From an uncultured Eubacterium sp. (lineage in GTDB: Bacteria > Bacillota > Clostridia > Lachnospirales > Lachnospiraceae), in assembly GCA_946611445.1 (NCBI GenBank), contig CAMODP010000033.1, forward strand, positions 1 through 13,732: a stretch of DNA of 13,732 nt. The letters are read 5' to 3'. Position 1 is the stretch's first letter, and each line of letters opens with the position of its first letter. The translations under genes were made by a program, and so were the position numbers. Below the pieces are notes generated by a model. That model saw only the letters and a program-made list of their open reading frames with translations, was not told the DNA's origin and did no database searches. Shown here piece by piece: positions 6,561 to 13,701 of the stretch.

Positions 6561-8219
6561 AATAATACAGACAGTAAACTGAAGATCATTCCGCTTGGCG
6601 GTCTGGAGCAGATCGGCATGAATATTACGGCCTTCGAGTACGGGGACAGTATTCTTGTCGTAGACTGCGGACTAGCCTTCCCGGATGATGATATGCTGGG
6701 AATTGACCTGGTGATACCGGACGTATCGTATCTGAAGGACAATATCAGCAAGGTAAAGGGGTTTGTGATCACCCACGGACACGAAGATCACATCGGCGCG
6801 CTGCCGTATATACTGCGGGACATCAATGTGCCGATCTATGCGACGAAGCTGACGATCGGACTGATCGAACACAAACTGGAAGAGCATGACCTCCTGCGGA
6901 CGACGAGAAGAAAGATTGTCAGATTCGGACAGTCCATCAGCCTCGGATGCTTCAGGGTCGAGTTTATCAAGACCAATCACAGCATCCAGGATGCCGCTGC
7001 GCTCGCCATCTATTCACCGGCGGGCATTGTAGTGCACACGGGCGATTTCAAGGTGGATTATACACCGGTTTTCGGAGACGCCATAGACCTGCAGCGGTTT
7101 GCAGAGATCGGGCGCAGGGGCGTGCTGGCCCTGATGTGCGACAGCACCAATGCGGAGCGTCCGGGATTCACAATGTCCGAGAGGACGGTGGGACGCACAT
7201 TTGATACCATTTTTTCGGAACACCGGAATGAACGGCTGATCATAGCCACGTTTGCTTCCAATGTGGACCGCGTGCAGCAGATTATTAACTGTGCGCACCG
7301 ATTCGGGAGAAAGGTGGTCGTGGAAGGCCGGAGTATGGTCAATATCATCGCGACCGCTTCTGAACTCGGCTATCTGAATATTCCGGAGAACACACTCATA
7401 GATATCAACCAGATGCGCTCCTATCCTGACGAGCAGATGGTGCTGGTCACTACCGGCAGCCAGGGCGAATCCATGGCAGCCCTGTCAAGAATGGCAGCGG
7501 ACATTCATAAGAAAGTGACCATCCGTCCGGGTGACCTGATCGTATTCAGCTCCCATCCGATTCCCGGAAATGAGAAGGCGGTATCCAATGTAATCAATGA
7601 GCTCTGTGAAAAGGGAGCCGATGTCATCTTTCAGGATGTCCATGTCTCAGGGCATGCATGTCAGGAAGAGATCAAGCTGATCTATTCTCTGGTAAAACCG
7701 AAATACGCAATTCCTGTTCACGGCGAGTACCGCCATCTGAAAGCGCAGGCGGCAATTGCGGGTGAACTTGGCATTCCGCAGGAAAACGTTTTCATCATGA
7801 AATCCGGCGATGTCCTGGAACTGGACAGCGAATCCGCCGCAGTCAGCGGCAGGGTGGAGACCGGGGGCGTCATGGTAGACGGTCTGGGAGTCGGAGACGT
7901 GGGGAATATCGTCCTGCGTGACCGCCAGCATCTGTCCGAGGACGGGATCATCGTTGTGGTTATGACCCTGGAACGGCACGGAAACACGCTTCTGTCGGGA
8001 CCTGATATTGTTTCCCGCGGGTTTGTGTATGTCCGTGAATCCGAGGATCTGATGGATGAAGCCCGTCTCGTTGCTGAAGAGGCATTGACAGACTGCCTGA
8101 ACAGGCATGTCACAGACTGGTCAAAGATGAAGACGACCATCCGGGACGCGCTGGGAAGCTTTGTCTGGAAACGGACGCAGCGCCGGCCCATGATTCTTCC
8201 GATTATAATGGAGGCCTGA
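6558..8219 (+). CDS. rnj: Ribonuclease J (beta-CASP metallo-beta-lactamase nuclease)
   Basis: RNase J is a cytoplasmic nuclease with 5'-3' exonuclease and endonuclease activity, used in mRNA decay and in rRNA and other RNA maturation in Bacillota. The 553-residue length is normal. The metallo-beta-lactamase zinc ligands are visible: THGHEDH with H73, H75, D77 and H78, then H141 (KTNHSIQ) and D163 (HTGDFKVD), with DSTNAERPG following. The beta-CASP portion includes SSHPIPGNE, VHVSGHACQEE and PVHGEYRHL (H388), and a C-terminal domain completes the protein. It begins with GTG, 78 nt after the DUF1292 gene, a gap without a convincing promoter or terminator. It is followed 2 nt later by a YlbF-family gene. 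The sequence does not tell J1 from J2 type. Confidence 0.96.
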   Translation: MNNTDSKLKIIPLGGLEQIGMNITAFEYGDSILVVDCGLAFPDDDMLGIDLVIPDVSYLKDNISKVKGFVITHGHEDHIGALPYILRDINVPIYATKLTIGLIEHKLEEHDLLRTTRRKIVRFGQSISLGCFRVEFIKTNHSIQDAAALAIYSPAGIVVHTGDFKVDYTPVFGDAIDLQRFAEIGRRGVLALMCDSTNAERPGFTMSERTVGRTFDTIFSEHRNERLIIATFASNVDRVQQIINCAHRFGRKVVVEGRSMVNIIATASELGYLNIPENTLIDINQMRSYPDEQMVLVTTGSQGESMAALSRMAADIHKKVTIRPGDLIVFSSHPIPGNEKAVSNVINELCEKGADVIFQDVHVSGHACQEEIKLIYSLVKPKYAIPVHGEYRHLKAQAAIAGELGIPQENVFIMKSGDVLELDSESAAVSGRVETGGVMVDGLGVGDVGNIVLRDRQHLSEDGIIVVVMTLERHGNTLLSGPDIVSRGFVYVRESEDLMDEARLVAEEALTDCLNRHVTDWSKMKTTIRDALGSFVWKRTQRRPMILPIIMEA

Positions 8220-8221
8220 GT

Positions 8222-8560
8222 ATGGAACAGGTAGCTAGATGTACGGATGCTCTCATTATGGCCATACGGCAGTCCGAGGACTACCGCCGGTATGTTGAGG
8301 CAGAACGTGCCGTTCACAAGGATCCCGAACTCAAGAAGCGGATCGATGAGTACCGTATGCGCGCATATGAGCTGCAGGGATCACTGGAGGGTATTTTTGA
8401 AGGATCGGAAGCGCTTCTGCAGGAGTTCGGGTCGCTTCACAGACATCCCCTGGCAGCGGAATACCTGGATGCCGAGAGTTCGGTCTGCAGATTGCTGCGC
8501 ATGACAGTTGAGCAGCTCAGCACGGGCGTGGCAGTGGAACTGCCGCAAAAAAATGACTGA
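8222..8560 (+). CDS. YlbF/YmcA family (Com_YlbF) helical protein
   Basis: The 112-residue, almost wholly helical protein fits the YlbF/YmcA (DUF964) pattern: an N-terminal helix with ALIMAIRQSEDYRRYVEAE, the hallmark KDPELKKRIDEYRMRAYELQ (about residues 33-52), and two more helices around LAAEYLDAESSVCRLLR. In B. subtilis YlbF and YmcA, with YaaT, form a complex that promotes RNase Y-dependent mRNA processing and influences competence and sporulation. Here the gene starts 2 nt after RNase J, with GGAGG at 8210-8214 inside the end of that gene, so the two are translationally coupled. An RNA-metabolism role is inferred. Which family member it corresponds to cannot be decided. The last ten residues are a low-conservation tail. 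Confidence 0.85.
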   Translation: MEQVARCTDALIMAIRQSEDYRRYVEAERAVHKDPELKKRIDEYRMRAYELQGSLEGIFEGSEALLQEFGSLHRHPLAAEYLDAESSVCRLLRMTVEQLSTGVAVELPQKND

Positions 8561-8609
8561 GAAGCCGCTGAGAACGGCATAAGCATTATTTGGAAGGGAA
8601 GGAGACAAT

Positions 8610-9026
8610 ATGGCAGTCGGCGAACGGCAGGGCGACAGTCTGGGATACCGGGTCGCGCTATCAGGCGTGAAAGGGATTCTCCGGATACTTGTCTACATTT
8701 GTCTGATCGTATTTATGATTTATTTCGGGCAGCGCGCGTACGCGCTCGGCCGGGAGGTCTTTCATCAGGTTCCCGTGGATTCCGGAGAGGGACGCAAGGT
8801 GACGGTAACCGTGACAGACAGCATGACCGCATATGATATCGGACGCATGCTGCGGGCAGAGGGACTGCTCGACGAGACCCCTCTGGCATTCTGGGTGCAG
8901 GAATTCATATCCGGCTACCACAATCAGCTTCTGCCCGGTACCTATACACTCCGCACTTCCATGACAGCAGACGAGATGATTCCGATCCTGGCACAGGCAG
9001 TGGATGACAGTCCCGGCGGCAACTGA
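8610..9026 (+). CDS. Short MltG/YceG-like membrane protein without the catalytic domain
   Basis: A 138-residue protein with a basic cytoplasmic N-terminus, one membrane helix at about 24-43 (ILRILVYICLIVFMIYFG) and an extracytoplasmic module at about 65-132. That module, TAYDIGRMLRAEGLLDE through LLPGTYTLRTSMTADEMIPILA, matches the LysM-like N-terminal part of MltG (YceG), the endolytic transglycosylase that ends glycan-strand growth. The MltG catalytic domain with its essential glutamate is absent, and the next 26 nt lead straight into trmR, so this is not a frameshifted full-length gene. It sits where yrrL (mltG) lies in B. subtilis. It is likely not an enzyme; a scaffold or peptidoglycan-binding role is possible but unproven. 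Start: ATG at 8610 after GGGAAGGAG (8596-8604). Confidence 0.78.
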   Translation: MAVGERQGDSLGYRVALSGVKGILRILVYICLIVFMIYFGQRAYALGREVFHQVPVDSGEGRKVTVTVTDSMTAYDIGRMLRAEGLLDETPLAFWVQEFISGYHNQLLPGTYTLRTSMTADEMIPILAQAVDDSPGGN

Positions 9027-9051
9027 CGCGGCCGGGGGAGGAGATGAATCT

Positions 9052-9708
9052 ATGCTCACAGATGCCAGAATGACAGCTTTTATCAACGCGATGGACCGGG
9101 GACATACGCCTTTTCTGGAAGATATCTGCGCAGAGGCACGCAGAAATCACGTCCCTGTGATCCGGCGGGAAATGCAGAGTTTCCTGAAAACGCTGATGGT
9201 CATGCAGAGACCGGGGAGCATTCTGGAGATCGGGACAGCTGTCGGTTTTTCGGCGATTCTGATGGCCGTCTACGACCCGGCGCCCTGCAAGATTCTGACG
9301 ATTGAAAACTACGAAAAAAGAATCCTGGCCGCGAGGGAGAATATCCGCCGCGCCGGATTAGAAAATCAGATCACACTACTGGAGGGAGATGCGGCTGACC
9401 GTCTGAGGGAGCTGACAGATCCCTTCGATTTTATTTTTCTGGACGCGGCGAAGGGGCAGTATATCCGTTTCCTCCCGGAATTGCTCCGCCTCATGCATCC
9501 CGGCAGTGTCCTGCTGGCGGACAACGTTCTGCAGGGCGGCGATATACTGGAATCCCGGTTCATCGTAGAGCGGCGCAGCCGGACGATTCACCGGCGGATG
9601 CGGGAGTTCCTGCTGGCGCTGAAAAGCAATCCCCTCCTGGAAACATCCATTCTCCCTCTGGGAGACGGGGCAGCGCTGGCAGTCAGACGGGGGACGGACC
9701 TGATATAG
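9052..9708 (+). CDS. trmR: tRNA 5-hydroxyuridine methyltransferase TrmR (YrrM-type O-methyltransferase)
   Basis: A 218-residue SAM-dependent O-methyltransferase of the catechol-methyltransferase-like family. Motif I is LEIGTAVGFSAI (E59, G61). The metal-binding acidic residues are D131 in FIFLDAAKGQY and D157-N158 in LLADNVLQGG. B. subtilis YrrM (TrmR), at the equivalent place between mltG and the U32 genes, methylates 5-hydroxyuridine at tRNA wobble position 34 to 5-methoxyuridine. The U32 gene directly downstream supplies the preceding hydroxylation step, so this role is preferred over a small-molecule O-methyltransferase. The start is the ATG at 9052 with AGGAG at 9039-9043; the longer frame from 9004 lies inside the previous gene and lacks such a site. 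Confidence 0.85.
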   Translation: MLTDARMTAFINAMDRGHTPFLEDICAEARRNHVPVIRREMQSFLKTLMVMQRPGSILEIGTAVGFSAILMAVYDPAPCKILTIENYEKRILAARENIRRAGLENQITLLEGDAADRLRELTDPFDFIFLDAAKGQYIRFLPELLRLMHPGSVLLADNVLQGGDILESRFIVERRSRTIHRRMREFLLALKSNPLLETSILPLGDGAALAVRRGTDLI

Positions 9709-9744
9709 TATGTGATTATCAAAGACGGGAAAGGACAGGCGAAT

Positions 9745-11082
9745 ATGTCGCGGATACGAAAAAAACCGGAGCTTCTGGTGCCCGCTTCCAGTCTGGAGGT
9801 TCTGAAGACAGCAGTCGCCTTCGGGGCGGACGCTGTCTATATCGGCGGGGAGGCCTACGGTCTGCGGGCCAAGGCAAAAAACTTCTCACCGGAGGAGATG
9901 GCGGAGGGCATCCGTTATGCCCATGAGCGGGGTATAAAGGTACATGTGACCGTAAATATCATTGCGCATAACAGTGACCTGCCCGGCGTGCGGACCTACC
10001 TGGAAGAACTCAGAGAAATGCGGCCTGATGCCCTGATTATCGCTGACCCCGGTATTTTTCTGATGGCAGGCGAGATCTGTCCGGATATTCCACGCCATAT
10101 CAGCACACAGGCCAACAGCACAAATGCCGGGACGTGCCGGTTCTGGCATAACCTGGGGGCAGCCCGGATCGTGACAGCCAGAGAACTGTCCATCCGGGAA
10201 CTGAAAGAACTGCGGGAAACGGTGCCGGAGGAACTGGAGCTGGAAACCTTTGTGCACGGAGCCATGTGCATCTCCTATTCCGGGCGCTGCCTGCTGTCCA
10301 ATTATTTTACGGGACGCGATGCCAACAGGGGCATCTGTGCCCATCCCTGCCGCTGGTCCTACCGCCCTGTCGCTGCGGAAGCCGTGCGGGAACCGGCGGA
10401 AGCGGCGGAATGCAGAGACTGCCCGGAAGAGAAGCTGCAGGAGAAGCTGGTGTACGTAGAAGAGGAGACCCGGCCCGGCGAATACCTGCCGGTATACGAA
10501 AACAGCAGGGGAACCTATATATTCAATTCGCGCGACCTGTGCATGATTGAGCATATCCCTGACCTCATAGACTGCGGGATAGACAGCTTCAAGATCGAGG
10601 GCAGGATGAAGACGGCTCTCTACGTCGCGACGGTGGCCAGAACCTACCGGCAGGCAATCGATGACTATATGGCAGATCCGCGGCTGTACGAGTCACGTCT
10701 TCCCTGGTACAGGGAGCAGATCACCGACTGTACATACCGCAGGTTTACCACGGGTTTCTTCTACGGCAGACCGGGACAGGACGACCAGGTCTATGACAGC
10801 AATACCTACGTCACGGAATACATATATATCGGAACCGTACGCGGGACCGATGACCGCGGGGCGGTTATATTCACCCAGAAGAACCGCTTTTTTACCGGAG
10901 ACCGAATAGAGATTATGAAGCCTGACGGCTCGAACCCGGAAGCTGAGGTGCTTGGTATTTTTGACGCGGACGGGCACGCCATGGAGAGCGCACCCCACCC
11001 GCAGCAGGAACTGCATGTCCTGCTCAGCAGGCAGGCCGGCCCGCAGGATATTCTGCGCATGAGAAATCCCGTCACTGCCTGA
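9745..11082 (+). CDS. trhP: U32-family tRNA 5-hydroxyuridine synthase (TrhP-like)
   Basis: The 445-residue protein belongs to family U32, formerly called peptidases. E. coli YegQ (TrhP) and B. subtilis YrrN/YrrO hydroxylate U34 of tRNA in a prephenate-dependent reaction. The U32 signature is complete at residues 167-185 (ETFVHGAMC, then SGRCLLS), with candidate iron-sulfur cysteines C175, C182, C198 and C202 (GICAHPC). SFKIEGRMKT and a C-terminal beta-barrel-like region follow. An Ala/Glu-rich insertion with two extra cysteines (C223, C226) lies at about 208-235. A single gene here stands where B. subtilis has two. The start is ATG 9745 with GGGAAAGGA at 9727-9735; a GTG at 9712 in frame would add 11 unconserved residues. 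Despite database names, protease activity is unlikely. Confidence 0.86.
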   Translation: MSRIRKKPELLVPASSLEVLKTAVAFGADAVYIGGEAYGLRAKAKNFSPEEMAEGIRYAHERGIKVHVTVNIIAHNSDLPGVRTYLEELREMRPDALIIADPGIFLMAGEICPDIPRHISTQANSTNAGTCRFWHNLGAARIVTARELSIRELKELRETVPEELELETFVHGAMCISYSGRCLLSNYFTGRDANRGICAHPCRWSYRPVAAEAVREPAEAAECRDCPEEKLQEKLVYVEEETRPGEYLPVYENSRGTYIFNSRDLCMIEHIPDLIDCGIDSFKIEGRMKTALYVATVARTYRQAIDDYMADPRLYESRLPWYREQITDCTYRRFTTGFFYGRPGQDDQVYDSNTYVTEYIYIGTVRGTDDRGAVIFTQKNRFFTGDRIEIMKPDGSNPEAEVLGIFDADGHAMESAPHPQQELHVLLSRQAGPQDILRMRNPVTA

Positions 11083-11096
11083 ACAGAACAAAAGGC

Positions 11097-11125
11097 TTGA
11101 CAGTATGCCCCGGCGGACTGATAAT
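11097..11125 (+). promoter_or_regulatory. Strong predicted sigma-A promoter upstream of comM
   Basis: An exact -35 TTGACA (11097-11102), a 17-nt spacer and GATAAT (11120-11125, 5 of 6 matches to TATAAT) make this the best promoter in the window. The start would fall near 11132, giving a leader of about 100 nt before comM. It begins 15 nt after the stop of the U32 gene. Confidence 0.75.
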
Positions 11126-11140
11126 GCAGTCATCGGGGTA

Positions 11141-11156
11141 TCTGTCTGCGGACAGA
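11141..11156 (+). other. Leader hairpin 1 upstream of comM
   Basis: TCTGTC (11141-11146), TGCG loop and GACAGA (11151-11156) form a perfect 6-bp stem with a tetraloop, about ten nucleotides into the predicted leader. Its 3' end overlaps GAACAG (11155-11160), which can instead pair with CTGTTC (11176-11181) of the next hairpin. Confidence 0.5.
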
Positions 11157-11170
11157 ACAGTATTTCTACT

Positions 11171-11196
11171 GCCGGCTGTTCAGCCGGTTTATTTCC
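11171..11196 (+). terminator. Terminator-like hairpin in the comM leader (possible attenuator)
   Basis: CCGGCT (11172-11177), loop GTTC and AGCCGG (11182-11187) form a perfect GC-rich 6-bp stem, extended by a G-U pair, and are followed by the T-rich TTTATTTCC (11188-11196). This is the form of a rho-independent terminator, though the T-tract is interrupted. It may end read-through from the trhP operon, or attenuate the transcript from the promoter at 11097-11125, since it lies between that promoter and comM. Confidence 0.5.
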
Positions 11197-11233
11197 TTAT
11201 CTGTATATCTGGAACATGAGGAAAGGAGACCTT

Positions 11234-12754
11234 ATGTTCTGCAGCATATTGTCGGCGGCGATCTCCGGCGTAGAGGCGCTGCCTGTGTGGGTAGAAGCGG
11301 ATGTCAGTGACGGCATGCCGCAGTTTTCCATGGTCGGATTTGTCTCCTCGCAGGTGCGGGAGGCACAGGACCGGGTGCGCACAGCGCTCCGCAACCTGAA
11401 TATCACGATGCCTCCGAAAAGGATCACGATCAATCTGTCCCCGGGAGACCTGCGGAAAGAGGGCACCCGTTTCGACCTTCCGATCGCCGCGGCCGTTCTC
11501 TGCTCTCTGGGGAGACTGCCGGCGGACGCTTTTTCCGGAATGATGCTTCTGGGAGAACTCCACCTCGACGGCAGGGTGGGTCGTATCACCGGCGTTCTTC
11601 CCAGTGTACTCACGGCACGTGACAGGGGCTGTTCCCTGGCTGTGGTTCCGGCGGAAAATCTGGCGGAAGGCAGAGTCGTTGAGGGAATCAGGGTGATCGG
11701 AGTCCGCACGCTGAAGGAACTGATCCGCCTGCTGGTGGACGGAGAGCTGCCTGAGGAAGAATTCTGCCCGGAACCGGCAGCGGCAGCGGCGGATCTGGAT
11801 TTCGGAGATATCCGGGGCCAGGAGATGGTTAAACGCGCGGCATTGATTGCAGCGGCCGGCTTTCACAACCTCCTGCTTCAGGGCCCTCCGGGATCCGGGA
11901 AATCCATGACGGCCAGGCGGATCCCTGCAATTTTGCCGGAGATGAGCACAGAAGAAATGCTGGAGGTTTCCCGCATATACAGCATTGTCGGCCTGCTGCC
12001 GCCCGGTCAGGCCCTGATCCGGGAACGGCCGTTCCGCGCGCCGCATCACGGGATTACCGCGCCCGCCCTCTGCGGCGGCGGCATGTATCCGCGTCCCGGC
12101 GAGGTCACGCTCGCACACAGGGGCGTTCTCTTTCTGGACGAGCTCCCTGAGATGAACTCTCCGACACTGGAGATGCTGCGTCAGCCGCTGGAAGACAGGG
12201 AGATTACGGTATCCCGCGTCGGCGGTACCTGCCTCTATCCGGCATCTTTCCTGCTCGTAGCCGCCATGAATCCATGCCCCTGCGGCTATTTTCCCGACAG
12301 ATCCCGCTGCAGCTGCGGCATCCGGGAAATCAGGGCTTACCATGCCCGGATCAGTCAGGCTGTACTGGACCGCATTGACATACACTGTGAGGTTCCGGCT
12401 GCCAGCTACAGCGATCTGGACGCGCCCGGCCGTGATCCCGTGACTTCAGCCATGATGCGGGAAAAAGTCCTGGCTGCGTACCAGATCCAGAAAGAAAGGT
12501 ACGCGGCGGAGCGTTTCCGGTTTAACAGTGAAATTCCTCCGGATTCTATAGACCGGTACTGTCCGCGCACACCGGAAGCGAGACGGATGCTGAAGCAGGC
12601 GTTCGAATCCCTGGGACTGTCCGCCAGAGGCTTCCATCATGTAATCCGCGTTGCGCGAACCATAGCAGATCTTGACGGCGCAGAGCAGATCGGTGAGCCG
12701 CATATCAGTGAGGCGATCTGCAGCCGGAACAGTGACGGGAGGCCGGGAAAATGA
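11234..12754 (+). CDS. comM: ComM/YifB-type AAA+ ATPase (Mg-chelatase-like)
   Basis: The 506-residue protein has the ComM layout: an N-terminal Lon-protease-like S5-fold domain (about 1-160, beginning with SILSAAISGVEALPVWVEADVSDG), an AAA+ Mg-chelatase-type core (about 180-390) and a C-terminal helical Mg-chelatase domain. Walker A is GPPGSGKS at 217-224 (K223), and Walker B is LFLDELPEM with D302 and E303. NPCPCGY (C348, C350) and CSCG (C359, C361) form the family's cysteine cluster, followed by RISQAVLDRIDIHCEVP. In Vibrio and Haemophilus ComM is a hexameric branch-migration helicase for natural transformation; the function in Clostridia is less established. Start: ATG 11234 with AAAGGAG at 11222-11228. 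The longer frame upstream runs through the terminator-like hairpin. Its stop overlaps dprA by 4 nt. Confidence 0.93.
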   Translation: MFCSILSAAISGVEALPVWVEADVSDGMPQFSMVGFVSSQVREAQDRVRTALRNLNITMPPKRITINLSPGDLRKEGTRFDLPIAAAVLCSLGRLPADAFSGMMLLGELHLDGRVGRITGVLPSVLTARDRGCSLAVVPAENLAEGRVVEGIRVIGVRTLKELIRLLVDGELPEEEFCPEPAAAAADLDFGDIRGQEMVKRAALIAAAGFHNLLLQGPPGSGKSMTARRIPAILPEMSTEEMLEVSRIYSIVGLLPPGQALIRERPFRAPHHGITAPALCGGGMYPRPGEVTLAHRGVLFLDELPEMNSPTLEMLRQPLEDREITVSRVGGTCLYPASFLLVAAMNPCPCGYFPDRSRCSCGIREIRAYHARISQAVLDRIDIHCEVPAASYSDLDAPGRDPVTSAMMREKVLAAYQIQKERYAAERFRFNSEIPPDSIDRYCPRTPEARRMLKQAFESLGLSARGFHHVIRVARTIADLDGAEQIGEPHISEAICSRNSDGRPGK

Positions 12755-13701
12755 GCAGAAGGGGAGCGAAGCAGGACGGCAGAGACGCGTGGTGCCGTCC
12801 AGAGGAAACGGAATCGAAGTCCATGCGCTATATCAAAAAAGGAGAGGCAGAATACCCGCCGCAGCTGCTCCCGTTCGAGAGGATGCCTGCCGGACTTTAT
12901 GTGATCGGCAGCCTGCCGGATCCGGGCAGAAAGAGCGTGGCGATCGTCGGGGCGAGAGCCTGCAGCGCATATGGGCGGACGGAAGCCGGACGGTTTGCCA
13001 GGGAACTGGCAGGGGCCGGCGTGCAGATCATCAGCGGCCTTGCCTACGGCATAGACCGCTGTGCCCACGCAGGCGCACTGGAGGCCGGAGGACAGACTTT
13101 CGCCGTGCTCGGCTGCGGCGCGGATATCTGCTATCCGAGAGAAAACCTCAGCCTGTATGAAGAGATACGGGAAAAGGGGGGCATTATATCCGAATATATG
13201 CCGGGAGTGCCGCCGGCTCCCTGGCATTTTCCGATCCGCAACAGGATCATCAGCGGCCTGGCGGATCTCGTGCTTGTAGTTGAGGCGCGTCTGCGCTCAG
13301 GCTCGTTGATCACGGCAGATTATGCTCTTGAACAGGGCAAATCTGTATGGGCGGTGCCGGGGAAAAATGCTGATCCCCTCAGCCAGGGCTGCAACCGCCT
13401 GATTGCACAGGGAGCCGGCATCGCGCTGTCTCCGGCATATATATTAGAAGAACTCGGTCTCACAGAGGAGACTGCCGGCTCCCGGAAGGGCAGAAGCGGA
13501 CGCAGAGCGCTGCCCGCCGGATGGAAAAAACGGGAACTCTCCCTGCAGGTGCTCCGGCTTCTGGAAACCAGGGAGCGGACGCTGCAGGAACTTCGTGATG
13601 AGACCGGGGCGGAAGCTGCGGAACTGTACGGCGTTCTCACGCAGCTGTGCGTGTACGGGTTCGCGGAGGAGGTAATGCTGGGGTATTACGGGGCGCGGTG
13701 A
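12751..13701 (+). CDS. dprA: DNA-processing protein DprA (Smf), short form
   Basis: DprA binds incoming single-stranded DNA and loads RecA during transformation. The 316-residue protein carries the extended Rossmann fold: AIVGARACSAYGR, SGLAYGID (95-102), AVLGCGADICYPREN, HFPIRNRIISGLAD (F160, R163, N164, R165) and SGSLITADYALEQGKSVWAVPG. A C-terminal winged-helix domain follows (about 255-312, with LQELRDETGAEAAELYGVLTQL). The N-terminal SAM/HhH-like domain found in many DprA proteins is missing: residues 1-24 are a polar unconserved stretch leading directly into YIKKGEAEYPPQL. Start: ATG 12751 inside an ATGA overlap with comM, with GGGAGG at 12737-12742. A second ATG at 12823 has no good ribosome site. 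The stop lies inside the window. Confidence 0.93.
   Translation: MSRRGAKQDGRDAWCRPEETESKSMRYIKKGEAEYPPQLLPFERMPAGLYVIGSLPDPGRKSVAIVGARACSAYGRTEAGRFARELAGAGVQIISGLAYGIDRCAHAGALEAGGQTFAVLGCGADICYPRENLSLYEEIREKGGIISEYMPGVPPAPWHFPIRNRIISGLADLVLVVEARLRSGSLITADYALEQGKSVWAVPGKNADPLSQGCNRLIAQGAGIALSPAYILEELGLTEETAGSRKGRSGRRALPAGWKKRELSLQVLRLLETRERTLQELRDETGAEAAELYGVLTQLCVYGFAEEVMLGYYGAR

Noticed and set aside
8561..8580. GCCG / CGGC hairpin after the YlbF-family gene considered as a terminator
   Set aside because: Only 4 bp of stem with no T-run downstream; the operon appears to continue.
9004..9051. Upstream in-frame ATG giving a 234-residue version of TrmR
   Set aside because: It lies within the end of the preceding gene, adds a Gly/Ala-rich unconserved tail, and the good ribosome site AGGAG (9039-9043) points to the ATG at 9052.
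11124..11219. Small open frame with a hydrophobic stretch in the comM leader, considered as a leader peptide
   Set aside because: Its ATG at 11124 lies inside the -10 element, upstream of the predicted transcript start, and has no clear ribosome site; the hydrophobic run mostly reflects the T-rich strand around the hairpin.
11189..12385. Long minus-strand open frame opposite comM
   Set aside because: Antisense shadow of a conserved AAA+ gene, without recognisable motifs or a ribosome binding site.
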